Shown: piece after piece, positions 23,001 to 33,145 of the stretch
Numbering within the stretch: position 1 is the stretch's first letter
Layout of the letters: each line of letters begins with the position of its first letter
Origin: Multifurca ochricompacta
Taxonomy: Eukaryota > Basidiomycota > Agaricomycetes > Russulales > Russulaceae
Direction of reading: 5' to 3'
DNA: 64,000 bases
NCBI GenBank assembly: GCA_022496185.1
Contig: WTXG01000049.1
Span: forward strand, 1 to 64,000
The notes under the pieces: model-generated
The model's input: the letters and a program-made list of their open reading frames with translations, nothing else
What the model was told of the DNA's origin: nothing
Databases searched by the model: none
Translations under genes and position numbers: made by a program

Positions 23001-23480
23001 CGCTATTCTGGAGGGAATGGTGAAGTTGGCCTTCATGGCTTTGCGGATTCCTCATGGGGAGATCAAGAGGACCGCCACTCCACCTCTGGCTATGTCTTTT
23101 TCCTTGCTAATGGAGCCATTAGCTGGTGTTCCAGAAAGCAAAAGACAGTAGCACAGTCCACCACTGAAGCCGAGTATATGAGCCTTGCTGAGGCTTCAAA
23201 TCAGGCAGCGTGGTACAGGACATTCATGCAGGATTGGGATATGAAGTAGTTCACCCATACAACTGCATTGTGACAATAAGGGTGCAGTAGATCTTGCATT
23301 AAACCCTGTCACAGGAAGGCGATCAAAGCACATACCAATAAAGTACCATGCCATTAGGGAGTATGTAGAATCACACCAGATAGACTTGGTGCGAACTCCC
23401 ACTGGAGAGATGCTAGCAGATGGCCTTACAAAGTCTCTGCCTAGATCATCTTTTGATCACATGGTAACTGGATTTGGACT
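20010..23480 (+). pseudogene. Copia Pol with several frameshifts
   Basis: Protease has DSGAT (about 20178). The pre-integrase zinc region has HQRMGHMSKEAL (about 20557) and CYGCEMGKSH (about 20660). The integrase core shows D (HSDLVGPL), D (HTDRGGEY) and E (SPQQNGRAERFNR, about 21020-21060). Reverse transcriptase has KWVFKLKADG (about 22100), MDVKSAFLHGDLDEEIYM (about 22273) and YVDD (about 22536). RNase H begins around GFADSSWG (about 23037) and ends near 23450 (ADGLTKSLPRSSF). At least seven frame changes are needed to read it through, at about 21350, 22195, 22370, 22410, 22670, 22700 and 23250. As given it cannot make a full polyprotein. Confidence 0.85.
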
Positions 23481-23745
23481 AGTGCTGGAATGAAGGAGCT
23501 GGAATCTGGAGACTTTGTTCACCAGTTTCACTTTCCCACCATGCCACATGAGCACGTTCTCGACCTCGAGAGTGACGCAAGAGGTGTGTAGACTTGCATA
23601 AGCGAATCTACAACTCGTATGCAAAGCTCACAAAGAGTTAGAGAAGTTGGATCTCTGGCTGGCGACATGTTCGTTCAATTGTGAACAGCAGTGTACTCAT
23701 TTAATTCATTCCACTTTAATGATCGATGCCTTCACCATGGAGGGA

Positions 23746-24258
23746 TGTTGACACAGGACGTGTCTGGAGATGCTTCAGGCATCTAAGGTTCGCTTCAGCT
23801 GTAGATTAGATTAGATTAGATTCCGGAGTATCGGACTTTTTATGTTATCTTTATTACATTTCTTTCTCACCTTACTCAGCTGATTAGTGATGGACTTAGT
23901 AATGCACAGTAAGCATGTGATATCTCTTTGGCCAATGGCCTTTATCCCTCTCTGTTTATTGTCCGGCACTTGTGGACTTATTCCCAGTGCGCACAGACCA
24001 TTTCCCCTGGCCCCCATGGGTATATAAGGGTGTCTGTTTCGTCTCTTTCACTTCAGAGTTCTTCTAACCTCTGAAGTGTAAGTTCCTTTTACTATACTTT
24101 CTTTTTACCTTTGACTAACCGTCTTCTGTAGACTACTTGTCTTTTAGGTCAGTAGTATAGTTGTATAGAGTTCTTCTAACCTCTGAAGTACTACTTGTCT
24201 TTTAGCCTAAACCGCTACTAACCACAGTCAGTATAACCAGCAGCATGATTGTTTGACA
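23746..24258 (+). repeat. 3' LTR of the copia element
   Basis: It is 513 bp and matches 17728-18241 except for one base in a T-run (near 17820 and 23840). Confidence 0.95.
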
Positions 24259-24263
24259 AGCCA

Positions 24264-24668
24264 CTGGCCCCACCAGTGGCACCAAGTACGTCCTCTGCCC
24301 CTGCTCCTCCCACTCCAGCAGCCCTGCCAGTCACCCCTACATCTGTAGCATGGCTCTTCCCACCACCCGTCCCGCCCACCCGTGCCCGTCAGGCTGAGGC
24401 CCTCCTCATTGCCGATGGCTCTGAACTCAATGATCTTGGTTTTGACCACCTCACCCGCGTGGTTGATGCCCGCACCGACCGTGTCCGTGACATTGATCTC
24501 TATTTCCTGGACCGCCTCCTTGGTGGCACAGGTGACATGACAATCCTCCGGATCCGGATCCCTCACAATGCTCAGAACTATGAGGCCCTTGATGCAGTCT
24601 GCCGCCGCGCTGAGAACAACCTCCATGGCAACCCACCCACAGGCTCCCAGGACCCTTTCTATGAGTGA
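24264..24668 (+). pseudogene. LINE ORF1, 3' part
   Basis: It continues the ORF1 frame interrupted at 17727. Removing the copia element and one copy of agcca joins the two parts in phase, giving a Pro/Ala-rich linker and then a conserved-looking helical tail (RQAEALLIADGSELNDLGFDHL...). It ends at the TGA at 24666-24668, which overlaps the ORF2 start. Confidence 0.8.
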
Positions 24669-26149
24669 TACATCCATCTTGAGTATCAACATCCAACGCA
24701 GCAATGCCAATCTTCATGCTGTACTGAATACCAACGTTTCTGATCATATCATTGCTGTACAGGAGCCCTGGTTTGGCACTGTTCATGTTGCTCGTTCAGA
24801 CACTGCCTCAGATGGCCAGGATGCCTTTGGTGCACCAGTCCATCCTGCTTGGCAGTTCTTCTACCCAGCCCTTTCACTTGGCCAACGTGCCAAGACCCTC
24901 CTTTATGTGCGGAGGTTTCTCCCATCCTCCCCACACACTCCTTATGCTGCATCATTTGTTGCTCGACATGACATTGTTGCCCACCCCTGTTTATTGGTTG
25001 GTGACCTCCTCATTGCAGGACACACTCTGCACGTCCTCTCTTTTTACAATGACATACGAGACCCCTCTGCACTTGATGCACTGCTCAGCCTTGACCTCAC
25101 CCCCTCCGTCCCCTGGGTCCTCTTTGGGGACTTTAACCTTCACCACCCCTCCTGGTCCCCCTCTGGTCTCCCTGTCTCCACACATGCAGGCCGCTTCTTG
25201 GACTGGGTGGCTGACCAGGACCTCACCCTGGCCTCCCTCCCTGGTGCCATCACCCGTTGTGGCCAGGGGGACACTCGCTCCAGCACTCTCGACCTTGTCT
25301 GGACGTCCCCACCCCTTACAGCCTCCCACACCCTGTCCCCGCCTGCCATTGACTGGTCTGCAGGCCTCACTTCTGATCATGCTGGTGTTCGCTTCTCTTG
25401 GCGTCACTCGCTCCTTGACCTTGCCCCAGCTCCTGACCATGTGGCCTATCTGATGGCCATCTCTGACGACACACTGACTCAGTTCCTTGAGACCTTGTCT
25501 GCCACACTTCCTCCTCGGCGGCCTTTACTGTCACCACCTGACCTGGACTCTCAGCTTACTGCCCTCATGGCTGCCCTGACATTGGCTGCTGACTGTCATC
25601 TAGTAACCCGGGTCTCGCCTAAGGCAAAACGGTCACGCTGGTGGCGACCTGCCTGCACTCAAGCTGTCACTGCCCTCCACTCTGCCCGGCACGACCCTGA
25701 TGCCAAGCGCCTTGCCCAGGCATCCCTCCGCAAGGAGATCCGCTCAGCCAAACGTGCTTGGGCTGATGATACTATAGCAAAATCTGGTGTCTGGGAGGTG
25801 GCCAAGTGGCGCCATGGACGCCATGTCTCGAACATCCCTGCTATCCGGCGTCTGGATGGCCCCCTGCTCTGGGACCGTTCAGCCATTGAAGACGTCTTTG
25901 TAGCTCAGTTCTTTGGCTCTGAAGCTGGCTCTGTCCCGGACTCCTTTGCTGATGACCCTGCCCCCCTCCCGACTCGGGACTTCCCCCCCTTCTCACTGGA
26001 TGAGATTGACCACCTCCTCCGCAAGACTTCCTCCTCCTCTGCACCTGGCCTCTCCCGGATCTCATGGCGCATCCTCAAGTGGGCTTGGCCTGAGATCAAT
26101 TGCCTCGTCCTTGACCTCTTCAATGCCTCCTTGCGGCTCTCTCATGCAT
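24661..26149 (+). pseudogene. LINE ORF2, endonuclease part
   Basis: ORF2 encodes the replication enzyme of the LINE. The ATG at 24661 overlaps the ORF1 stop in atgagtga. The N-terminal half is an APE-type endonuclease (exonuclease-endonuclease-phosphatase fold) with SINIQRSN, an AVQEPW catalytic Glu, GDFNLHHPSW (about 25124), SSTLDLVW (about 25280) and SDHAGVRF (about 25373). This domain nicks the target DNA. The frame is intact up to about residue 497, where a TIR element interrupts it after LSHA. Confidence 0.88.
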
Positions 26150-28518
26150 CAGGAAAATGACATTTGCTAGAATGACTAGAACGACTAGAATGGCTGGAAT
26201 GGCTAGGGCGCCAGATTGTATTTACTATATGTGGGAATAGCAGCACTTTTTTAATTTATTTGAATCAATTCTATTACGCGCTTGCGGGATGGTGCCCAAT
26301 CGTGTGGCCACATCAGGGTACAATGTAGGTACTAATTACTACGAACAATGAGGGAGTCGACACAAAGTCATGGTGGAAAACCCATAAGGAAAAACCAAAG
26401 TAGTTTTCTAAAGTAGAGAGGCCACAGGGAAAAACAGAGGCCGTTCAGCAAAGCCAGAGAGAAAAAGGAACTTACTGGTCACCAAATTCCCCCCAAATCA
26501 GGCTGGCTCGCGAGGGCGAAGGGAGGTAATGGGCTTGGGGAAGGCCCGCGTGTCCTGGAGGAACTCCAGCAGGTTGCCAACATGTCCACGATGGTTGAAG
26601 ACTTGAGTAAGGTTGCCCAGGTCCTGAAAGGTAAGCATCCAATACACCCAAGCTTGAGTGTACAGGGGGCATTCAAGGAGGACATGCACAAATGTCGCCA
26701 AGGAAGTGTTGTCGCAGGGGCAGGTGTGAGAGGTGACTGGGAGGGAGGGGTGAAAGCGCTCCTGGTATTCAGCAAGAAAGGCATGGCCTGTGGTGAGGCG
26801 CATGGAAGTGGAGCAGGTGTGACGTGTGAAAGGGACCTCACACTTCTTAGTAGGTGCCGTCCAAAGGGGATGATTAGACCCATCTGGGAATAGCAGCGCA
26901 CATGCAGCATGAACTAGCTATCATACTTCCAATACACATATTCTAATAAGACAGACTACTGCATAGTTTAGAACCTATCATGAGTCTGTGAAATTTAATG
27001 GTAATGGATTACTACCATAAATTGGCATGAGATGTGCTGCTCATAAGAATGCACCCAAATGCGCAACAGTCTGAGTGGCCACAAATTTATTGAGACAGGC
27101 CAGTAGCTACCGTATTGGTGGGCCCGGACAGCTGGGCTCGATTAGCGATTAGATCATTCAGATCATTCAAAGTGGGTCAGTGAGTCAGATAACCGATTCA
27201 GAGACAATTACACACTGCATGCACAACATGTTCCTCTTGTCACAAGTAAATAGTATTATTTTTTCTCTCTTTATTTCACACTCTTTTTTTTGGTTTTAAA
27301 GGACTATTTTCTGTAAGCGTTCACTACAACATTAACATTACTTTATCTTATCTGCTGCGTAAATAAAAGATAATAATAATAATTATTATTATTATATAGT
27401 TCACCTTATCTGCACTCAACGCGCTCTTTGGTTTGGTTTGCCATTGAGTGTGAGTGTGGGAACTACATTTTCCACGCTGCACGCACAATTCTCACTCCAC
27501 ACTCCAATCAAAAAGCTGTCTTCCCCGCATCGTCTTCACATTTATCTTTCTCCTTTTCCCTCTCACAATCTCCCTCTCCCTCTTCCTCCATCTCTCTCTT
27601 TTGCGGCCAAGTTACTCATGCTCACCATGTCACTTCCTTCCATGACAGGATCTTTTCTCTTTATTGAGGGCTAGATGCAGAAAGGTAAATATAAGCTCTT
27701 TTTTCCTTCTATTGCTGACAACTTTTTAACTTTGAACTTAGTCTGGTTGACCATGTGGGTGCCATGAAGAGAGGTGAGGCTCTACTATTTCATCTTTCCG
27801 CAACATTGTCATACTTGTATGCAGTGTGTTTGGTGTTCTCTTGCCTGTGAGCAGTTGTTGACTTGTCACACTTGGTACGCCCTTCCTATTTCATTCTTGA
27901 GTTGCTCTCTCTTACTCTCATTACCATTTTCCCAGGAAGATGGTGTTCTTGAGCCCATCTTGACTTTCTCTTTGGGCTATGGTGTGCTGTTCATTCTCTC
28001 TGTGCGTGCCCTTTTGTTGCTAGGCCCTTCTACTTTGGTCACTTATATCAGACCAGGAGCTGTCATCTTTTAAATGCTGTTTGGTGAAACGCTTGCAATG
28101 GACACAACATTAGTAAGTCTTCTGTGTTCATCTGATCTGCTGGGAGCTAATATCTTTTTTTTTTTTTTTTCACTTTGGCATTTCCACGAACTCTGTGTTT
28201 CCACAACTCCCAGGACCCCAGTTGTATATGTCCCCTTTAGTCTAATTTGTATTAGTATAAATATTATAATAGATTTGTATTTTTAATGTGAAAATTGGAG
28301 TAAGAAAAAAATAAAAGTGAATCCAGAAAAGGCAAGAGAAGTAGCTCTAGATTTGAATAAAAGGTAAGAGAAGTAGCTCTACTTTTGAAAAGTAGCTCTA
28401 CATTTGAAAAGTGGCTCTAAGCATCCAGACAAGCCCGCTAGAGCTAATGGAGAATCCAGATTGCTGGATTGGCTGGAATGGCTAGCACTAGCCAATCCAG
28501 CAAAATGTCATTTTCCTG
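26150..28518. mobile_element. TIR element interrupting LINE ORF2
   Basis: The ends are inverted copies: CAGGAAAATGACATTT on the left and AAATGTCATTTTCCTG on the right. Joining the LINE across the element restores the ORF2 frame if two bases (AT) are treated as a target duplication. The element contains a truncated LINE copy (26245-26884), a segment (27440-27770) shared with 36165-36415, and small repeats near its right end (agtagctctac-like, 28330-28410). No transposase is recognisable, and the superfamily is uncertain. ORFs around 27430-28290 are T/C-rich and not convincing. Confidence 0.7.
26245..26884 (-). mobile_element. 5'-truncated LINE copy
   Basis: On the minus strand this encodes the LINE ORF2 C-terminus (about 26803-26498: ...TGHAFLAEYQERF..., CPCDNTSLATFVHVLLECP), closely matching 30680-31000, followed by the 3' tail and a T-run at the left end. 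The 13-bp duplication tgggaatagcagc flanks it (26232-26244 and 26885-26897). It is about 640 bp, truncated at the 5' side, and diverged from the large LINE. Confidence 0.85.
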
Positions 28519-28520
28519 AT

Positions 28521-31002
28521 GTGTTCCTCCCCCTTGGAAGCAGGCCCTCACGGTGGTGCTCCCTAAGCCTGACCACCCAGATTACTCCCTGGCCAAGGCC
28601 CACCACCCTATCTCCCTGCTGGAGACCTTAGGCAAGCTGCTGGACAAGGTGATTGCCCGTCGACTCACTTCAGATATTGACAAACATCACACACTCTCGT
28701 CGGCGCAATTTGGAGCTCGCTCTAACTCCTGTTGCCTTGACTCTGCACTCTCCCTTGTGCATGATGTCACCACAGCCTGGTCCCGCAGCCTTGTCTGTGG
28801 GGTTGTTTTGTTTGATGTGTCGGGCTTCTTTGACCATGTACACCCTGCCCGCTGTGCCTCGGTTCTTCGTCTTCTGGGCCATGACCCCTCCTTGCCTCTT
28901 GGGTCCTCTCTTTCCTTTCGGGCCGCTCCGCCTCCCTCTCGTTCAACGGGGAGGTGGGATCTCCCCACCCTGTTTCCATTGGGACACCCCAGGGCTCTCC
29001 CCTCTCCCCAGTGCTGGCCACCCTATACTGTGCTCCACTTCTTGCTTTGGCTTCCTCTTGGACAGGCTGCCGGCTTTCAATGTACGTTGACGATGGCCTC
29101 CTCTTTGCTTGGGGAACCACCTGGGATGCAGTCACCTCCTCCCTCCGCTCCCACTACAAGGTGGCAGTTGACTGGCTTGCCCGTGCAGGCATGTCAATTG
29201 ACCCTGCCAAGTCAGAGACCCTCTTTTTCTCCCGCGCACGTAAGCGCAACTTACCCCCTGCGGGCATTTTCTTGCCCCAGCCATCACACTCCACATACTA
29301 TTATGTGGTGGCTGGGGCCCAGGTGCGCTATCTTGGTTTTTTTTTCACTAAGAACCTGTCCTGGCGCCCCCATACACAAATCATGTGCCGACGCGCACGA
29401 GCTTCCCTGCGTGGCCTCTGTGTCCTGGGCAACACTGAACGGGGCCTTTCCATGGCCAACTGGCGTTTGATCCTTAATGCCATTTGCCTACCCGTACTGA
29501 CCTATGGCTCCCAGCTTTGGGTCCACTCCCGCCAGGCCACTGGCCTCATCAAATTGCTCCAAGGTGTTGCCAACATTATGGTCAAGACAATCTCAGGGTC
29601 CTTTCATACTGCCCCTCGCCAACCACTCCACGAACTCGTGCGGCTCCTTCCAATGAAGCACTATGTTGCCAAGCTTGCCGACACTACCTCCTTACGGTAT
29701 GCCATGCTCCCTGCCCACTCCCAGCTGTCCCTGCGCCTCCGCGCATCCCATGACAACTCGCTCTGGGCCCCCTCCTCCAGACCGCGCTCCCGCCGCACCC
29801 TGGTCCACCCAACCCCCCTGCGCATGCTCGCTGCCCGCACACCCCCACTGTCCTGCCCTGCAGACGTCCTTGCCTTCCAGCCATGGGACCTCCCTGACTG
29901 GGGTGACCGCATTACCCTGGTGGGCACTACCCACCAACAGACTCGTAAAGACGAACTGGCAGCCCTCATCCAGGTCCCCCGCTCCTCTGTTGCATTGGCT
30001 CATGTCAGTGTTTGCCTTGCACATGAAGGCCGGGCCGACAACAAGAAGGTGGGTGCAGCTGCAGCCACACTCATGGACTGCCGGGGGGAATGGACAATGG
30101 AATGGTGCCATGGCACCAATGTGTCACGGAGCGAGGTGGAGCTGTTCGGTTTGGCACGCGCCCTCAGTTGGCTGTGTAGCTTCCTGCGTGGGTCCCCTGT
30201 TCCTGACCGTCTTGTGCTCACATCGTCCTCATCAGCTGCCCTACTTGGCTTACGCTCGCGGGACCCCTGCAAGTTCACCGGTGATTTCATTCTTTTCCAT
30301 CGCTCATTGGCTGACTTCCTTTCCTCCTTTCCTGACACCTCCCTTACCTTCATGTGGGTCCCAGGGGGTGCCTCGTACCGGGCCTCAACTGTCTCTGCCA
30401 AGGCGGCCACCCATGCCCGCGTCCACACTCCACTTGGCGATATGGAGCAGAAGCCCTCCCCACTCCAGTGGCGGGCTCTCTCCCGCCTCCGCGCCTATGA
30501 CAACTGGCGTGAGGAATGGCTCCGTGCCCGTGCCCTCTCCTCTCCTTCTGACCCTGACTCTGCTGGCTCTGACTTCCGTGCCTACTCCCTCTCTATTTCT
30601 CGGCCCCCAGATGGCTCCAACCACCCCCTTTGGACTGCGGCTACAAAGAAGCGTGATGTGCCTTTCACCCGACACACATGCTCAACAGCCATGCGCCTTG
30701 CTACTGGCCATGCGTTTACTGCAGAGTACCACGAGCAGTTCTTCCCAACCCAGCCTGTCTCCGCCCGCACCTGCCCCTGCGACTCTACCACCCTGGCGAC
30801 CTTTATCCATGTCCTGGTCGAATGCCCCTTGTATGCCCAAGCGCGGGCAACATGGATGCTTACCCCTCAAGATCTGGATGATCTCACCATCCCCCAGATT
30901 TTCAACCAGCATGGGGTCGTTGGCCATTTACTGGAGTTTCTGCAAGAGACGCGGGCTTTCTTCAAGCCCATCTCCTCATGCCAGCCTCGCGAGCCCGACT
31001 GA
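28521..31002 (+). pseudogene. LINE ORF2, reverse transcriptase to C-terminal zinc motif
   Basis: It continues ORF2 after the TIR element. Reverse transcriptase starts with VVLPKPDHPDY (about 28556), then HPISLLETLGKLLDKV and AQFGARS. A frame change near 28895 moves it to the frame that carries GTPQGSPLSPVLATLY (about 28980) and the catalytic YVDD (about 29083). A degenerate RNase H-like region (about 30000-30420, with VSRSEVELFGLARAL) follows. A CPC...H...C motif (CPCDSTTLATFIHVLVECP, about 30775) precedes the stop. The single frame change is the only break seen in this part. Confidence 0.85.
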
Positions 31003-31265
31003 GTTTGTGTTTCGGCGGACTGGGACTTAGGTTAGTTTATTCTTTTCTGGGTTCTTGAATGGTCTCTGTTTCGGACGGCCTCTCTACTTTACACATATAC
31101 TTCAAATTTTTCCTTCGGGGTTTTTCACCATGTCCCTGCCGACTTTCCCTCATGTCCGTAGTACTTAATAGTTACATTGTACCCTGATGTAGCCGCGCGA
31201 TTGGGCATCGTCCCGCAAGCGCGTCAATAAACTCGATCCAAAAAAAAAAAAAAAAAAAAAAAAAA
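31003..31265 (+). terminator. LINE 3' UTR, polyadenylation signal and A-tail
   Basis: The 3' UTR carries AATAAA at about 31226, about 14 bp before an uninterrupted run of 27 A (31240-31266). This is a normal retroposed mRNA end. Its reverse complement recurs as LINE tails at 958, 1271, 26245 and 38853. Confidence 0.8.
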
Positions 31266-31279
31266 ACTAATCGTGTGAA

Positions 31280-31858
31280 TGAGGGCAGGAGTTTGTGTAA
31301 AGCCGGTAACGGATCAGAGTAGGCCGGACCGGTGTTGGCAGTGCAGGATGATACTTACACTCGTTTAGTATGATTAGCTATGATTAAGTACAATCCTTAT
31401 GATCACAGCACAGCACAGTCCTTACAATATTTGAAGACGATATTTCTGTATCTTACAAAATATTTGTTTTGACCAGATTTATCAGGCTGCGTTTCCACAG
31501 TTTGGATTAAAGAGGACAAAACTAAGTGAGAAAGGATATACAGAAAGAACAGGTAAATGGCCCGAATAATGAAGTAAATGCTAACCAAATGCTCTCATCA
31601 TGCGTTTTGTTAATTAAAGATTGCATTCCGTACCTGTATCAGAGTCTATCTGAAAGTGTCAAATATTTTTATTAAACAAAGCTGTGGGGAAAAAAGAGCA
31701 TATGATTTGGTCTGGAGGATTCATGGCTAGCACCCAAGCTATCATTACAACAACCGAGCTAAATACTGTGCTGCATACACACATACAAAGTAGTCCCCTT
31801 GGATTTTAGAATACCCGTGAAAAGATGTCACTCCGAATGCAGTTCCATACTTGTAGCT
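31280..31858. other. Intergenic, includes an NLR 3' flank block
   Basis: No gene is seen. From about 31490 the sequence matches 47100 onward, which marks the left edge of the direct duplication. The block 31630-31760 resembles the reverse strand of the region just downstream of NLR1 and NLR2. Confidence 0.5.
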
Positions 31859-32427
31859 CTACACATTGATCCTCGCACCATACTCAATCAACAATTTCTC
31901 GATCTCCAAATGCACATTGCATGCCGCTGCCTGCAGAGCATATCCATATTTGCCGCCCTTCGCATTGACATCAGCGCTATGGTCTAGCAGCCATTTCACG
32001 ATCTCCAAATGTCCACAGCGTACCACTGCCTGCAGAGGATATCCAAAATGGTTGCCATTCGCATTGACATCAGCGCCATGGGAAGTGTAAATCTTGAGGC
32101 GGACGAGAAAGCGTGGCATGGATTCAAAGAGGTTGAGTAGAGAATCGTAATTATCACTGATCTTCTTTGATGCCTTAGAATGAAAGTGAGATAACTGGTT
32201 GGAAGCAAGGGAGGGGAATACGGACAGAGAGAAGGACATCAATAGCAGAAAATATGGCCTGTGCGGGTGGAAACACCTGAAAGAGAACATGTTGTAAGCT
32301 GATCATAGCGAATGGACCACACCAATTAGAACTCACCGAACCAATGCCAATTACGAGTGGTACGCAGTTCGTGGAGGCGAGGAGTATATTCATGATTGGT
32401 TTCAGTTCCCTGAAGAGCTGAAGACAT
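31859..32427 (-). pseudogene. NACHT-less NLR fragment, copy A
   Basis: Read on the minus strand, this has the NLR start ATG (32427) joined by a deletion of about 200 bp to the end of exon 1. Intron 1, exon 2 (FPPAQAIFSAIDVLLSV) and intron 2 follow, then most of exon 3 (ending RLKIYTS). That joins directly to three ankyrin-type repeats and the family C-terminus LIEYGARINV. The whole NACHT region is missing. The deletion in exon 1 shifts the frame relative to the ATG, so no complete protein is predicted. Copy B lies at 47435-47903. Confidence 0.8.
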
Positions 32428-32641
32428 GAAGCTAGACTGGGTTATGGGGAAGAGTAAGAGGATCCCTGGGAAAAGCGGGGGATGGTTATCGATGGTTTAT
32501 GTATAGATAGCCGCCTAAAAGCGATGATAGACGCTGGGGTGTAGAGGTGATAAGAGACAACATAAATACTGCATCTTGGAGGACCAGTGAACTGAACGTT
32601 GCAGATTCGGCACCAGAACGGGCCATGACTGACCATCTGGC
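32428..32641 (-). promoter_or_regulatory. Conserved NLR 5' flank, copy A
   Basis: This block upstream of the fragment ATG is shared with the flanks of NLR1 (39642-39856), NLR2 (53965-54174) and fragment B (47904-48116). It includes gccagatggtcag, cccgttctggtgcc and ggcggctatctatac, ending gtctagcttc before the ATG. It probably contains the promoter and 5' UTR. This is inference from conservation. Confidence 0.5.
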
Positions 32642-33145
32642 CTTTTTTTATTGTTTTACTTTTAAATCGATTTTTATACAACTTGAAGAGTGTGAAAGAA
32701 ATATAACTACGCAGTGCGGACGCTCTTTAGATTATCTTATCATTATCACGATCATTAGATCGAGTCTGATCAAGGGGTGATCGTCACCTCCGTCGAGCTA
32801 TGCAGTCACCGGTGGAGATCCAAATCCTTGCGACGGTCAAACAGAAACCCGTTTCAATTCCGCATCGCTTTTTGCGAACTGTGAACTATGATCTCAATTC
32901 ATTGGTGCACCCAATCATTCTTTCGCTTCCCTTCGCCTTTGACTGAAGTTTTTCTTCTTTAGTCGTTTCGTACCCTCAGCCTTTACCTAGCCGTCATTTC
33001 TGCTCCCTTTTACTTGCCCATAGACCTCAACCTCATTGATCGTAAACAGCAACAGTCCCGCTCTCAACATTCATATCAACTCACAGCCAAGGTCTGATGG
33101 TTTTTTCCATTTTCCAATGTCGTCATCACCTCAAGCGATGGGAGC

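Larger units (their letters stand above)
17728..24258 (+). mobile_element. Ty1/copia LTR retrotransposon inside the LINE
   Basis: The 514- and 513-bp LTRs (17728-18241 and 23746-24258) start TGTTGACACAGG and end TTTGACA. They appear identical except for one T in a T-run. The target duplication agcca is exact (17723-17727 and 24259-24263). Domain order is gag, protease, integrase, reverse transcriptase, RNase H, as in copia. A purine-rich tract (ccatggaggga) precedes the 3' LTR. A leader of about 940 bp without a convincing ORF separates the 5' LTR from gag. Confidence 0.95.
14609..31265 (+). mobile_element. Full-length Tad-like LINE, split by two insertions
   Basis: The element has a short 5' leader, ORF1 with Cys/His knuckles, ORF2 with endonuclease, reverse transcriptase, RNase H-like region and C-terminal CCHC, then a 3' tail with AATAAA and 27 A residues. 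A 14-bp target duplication, actaatcgtgtgaa, is exact at 14595-14608 and 31266-31279. A copia element interrupts ORF1 and a TIR element interrupts ORF2. Without them the LINE is about 7.8 kb. The domain order matches the fungal Tad clade. Frame changes in ORF1 and in the RT suggest it is inactive, unless they are sequence errors. Confidence 0.92.

Noticed and set aside
27428..28286. Several Ser/Leu/Phe-rich ORFs
   Set aside because: They come from T/C-rich non-coding repeat sequence within the TIR element. The hydrophobicity follows base composition.
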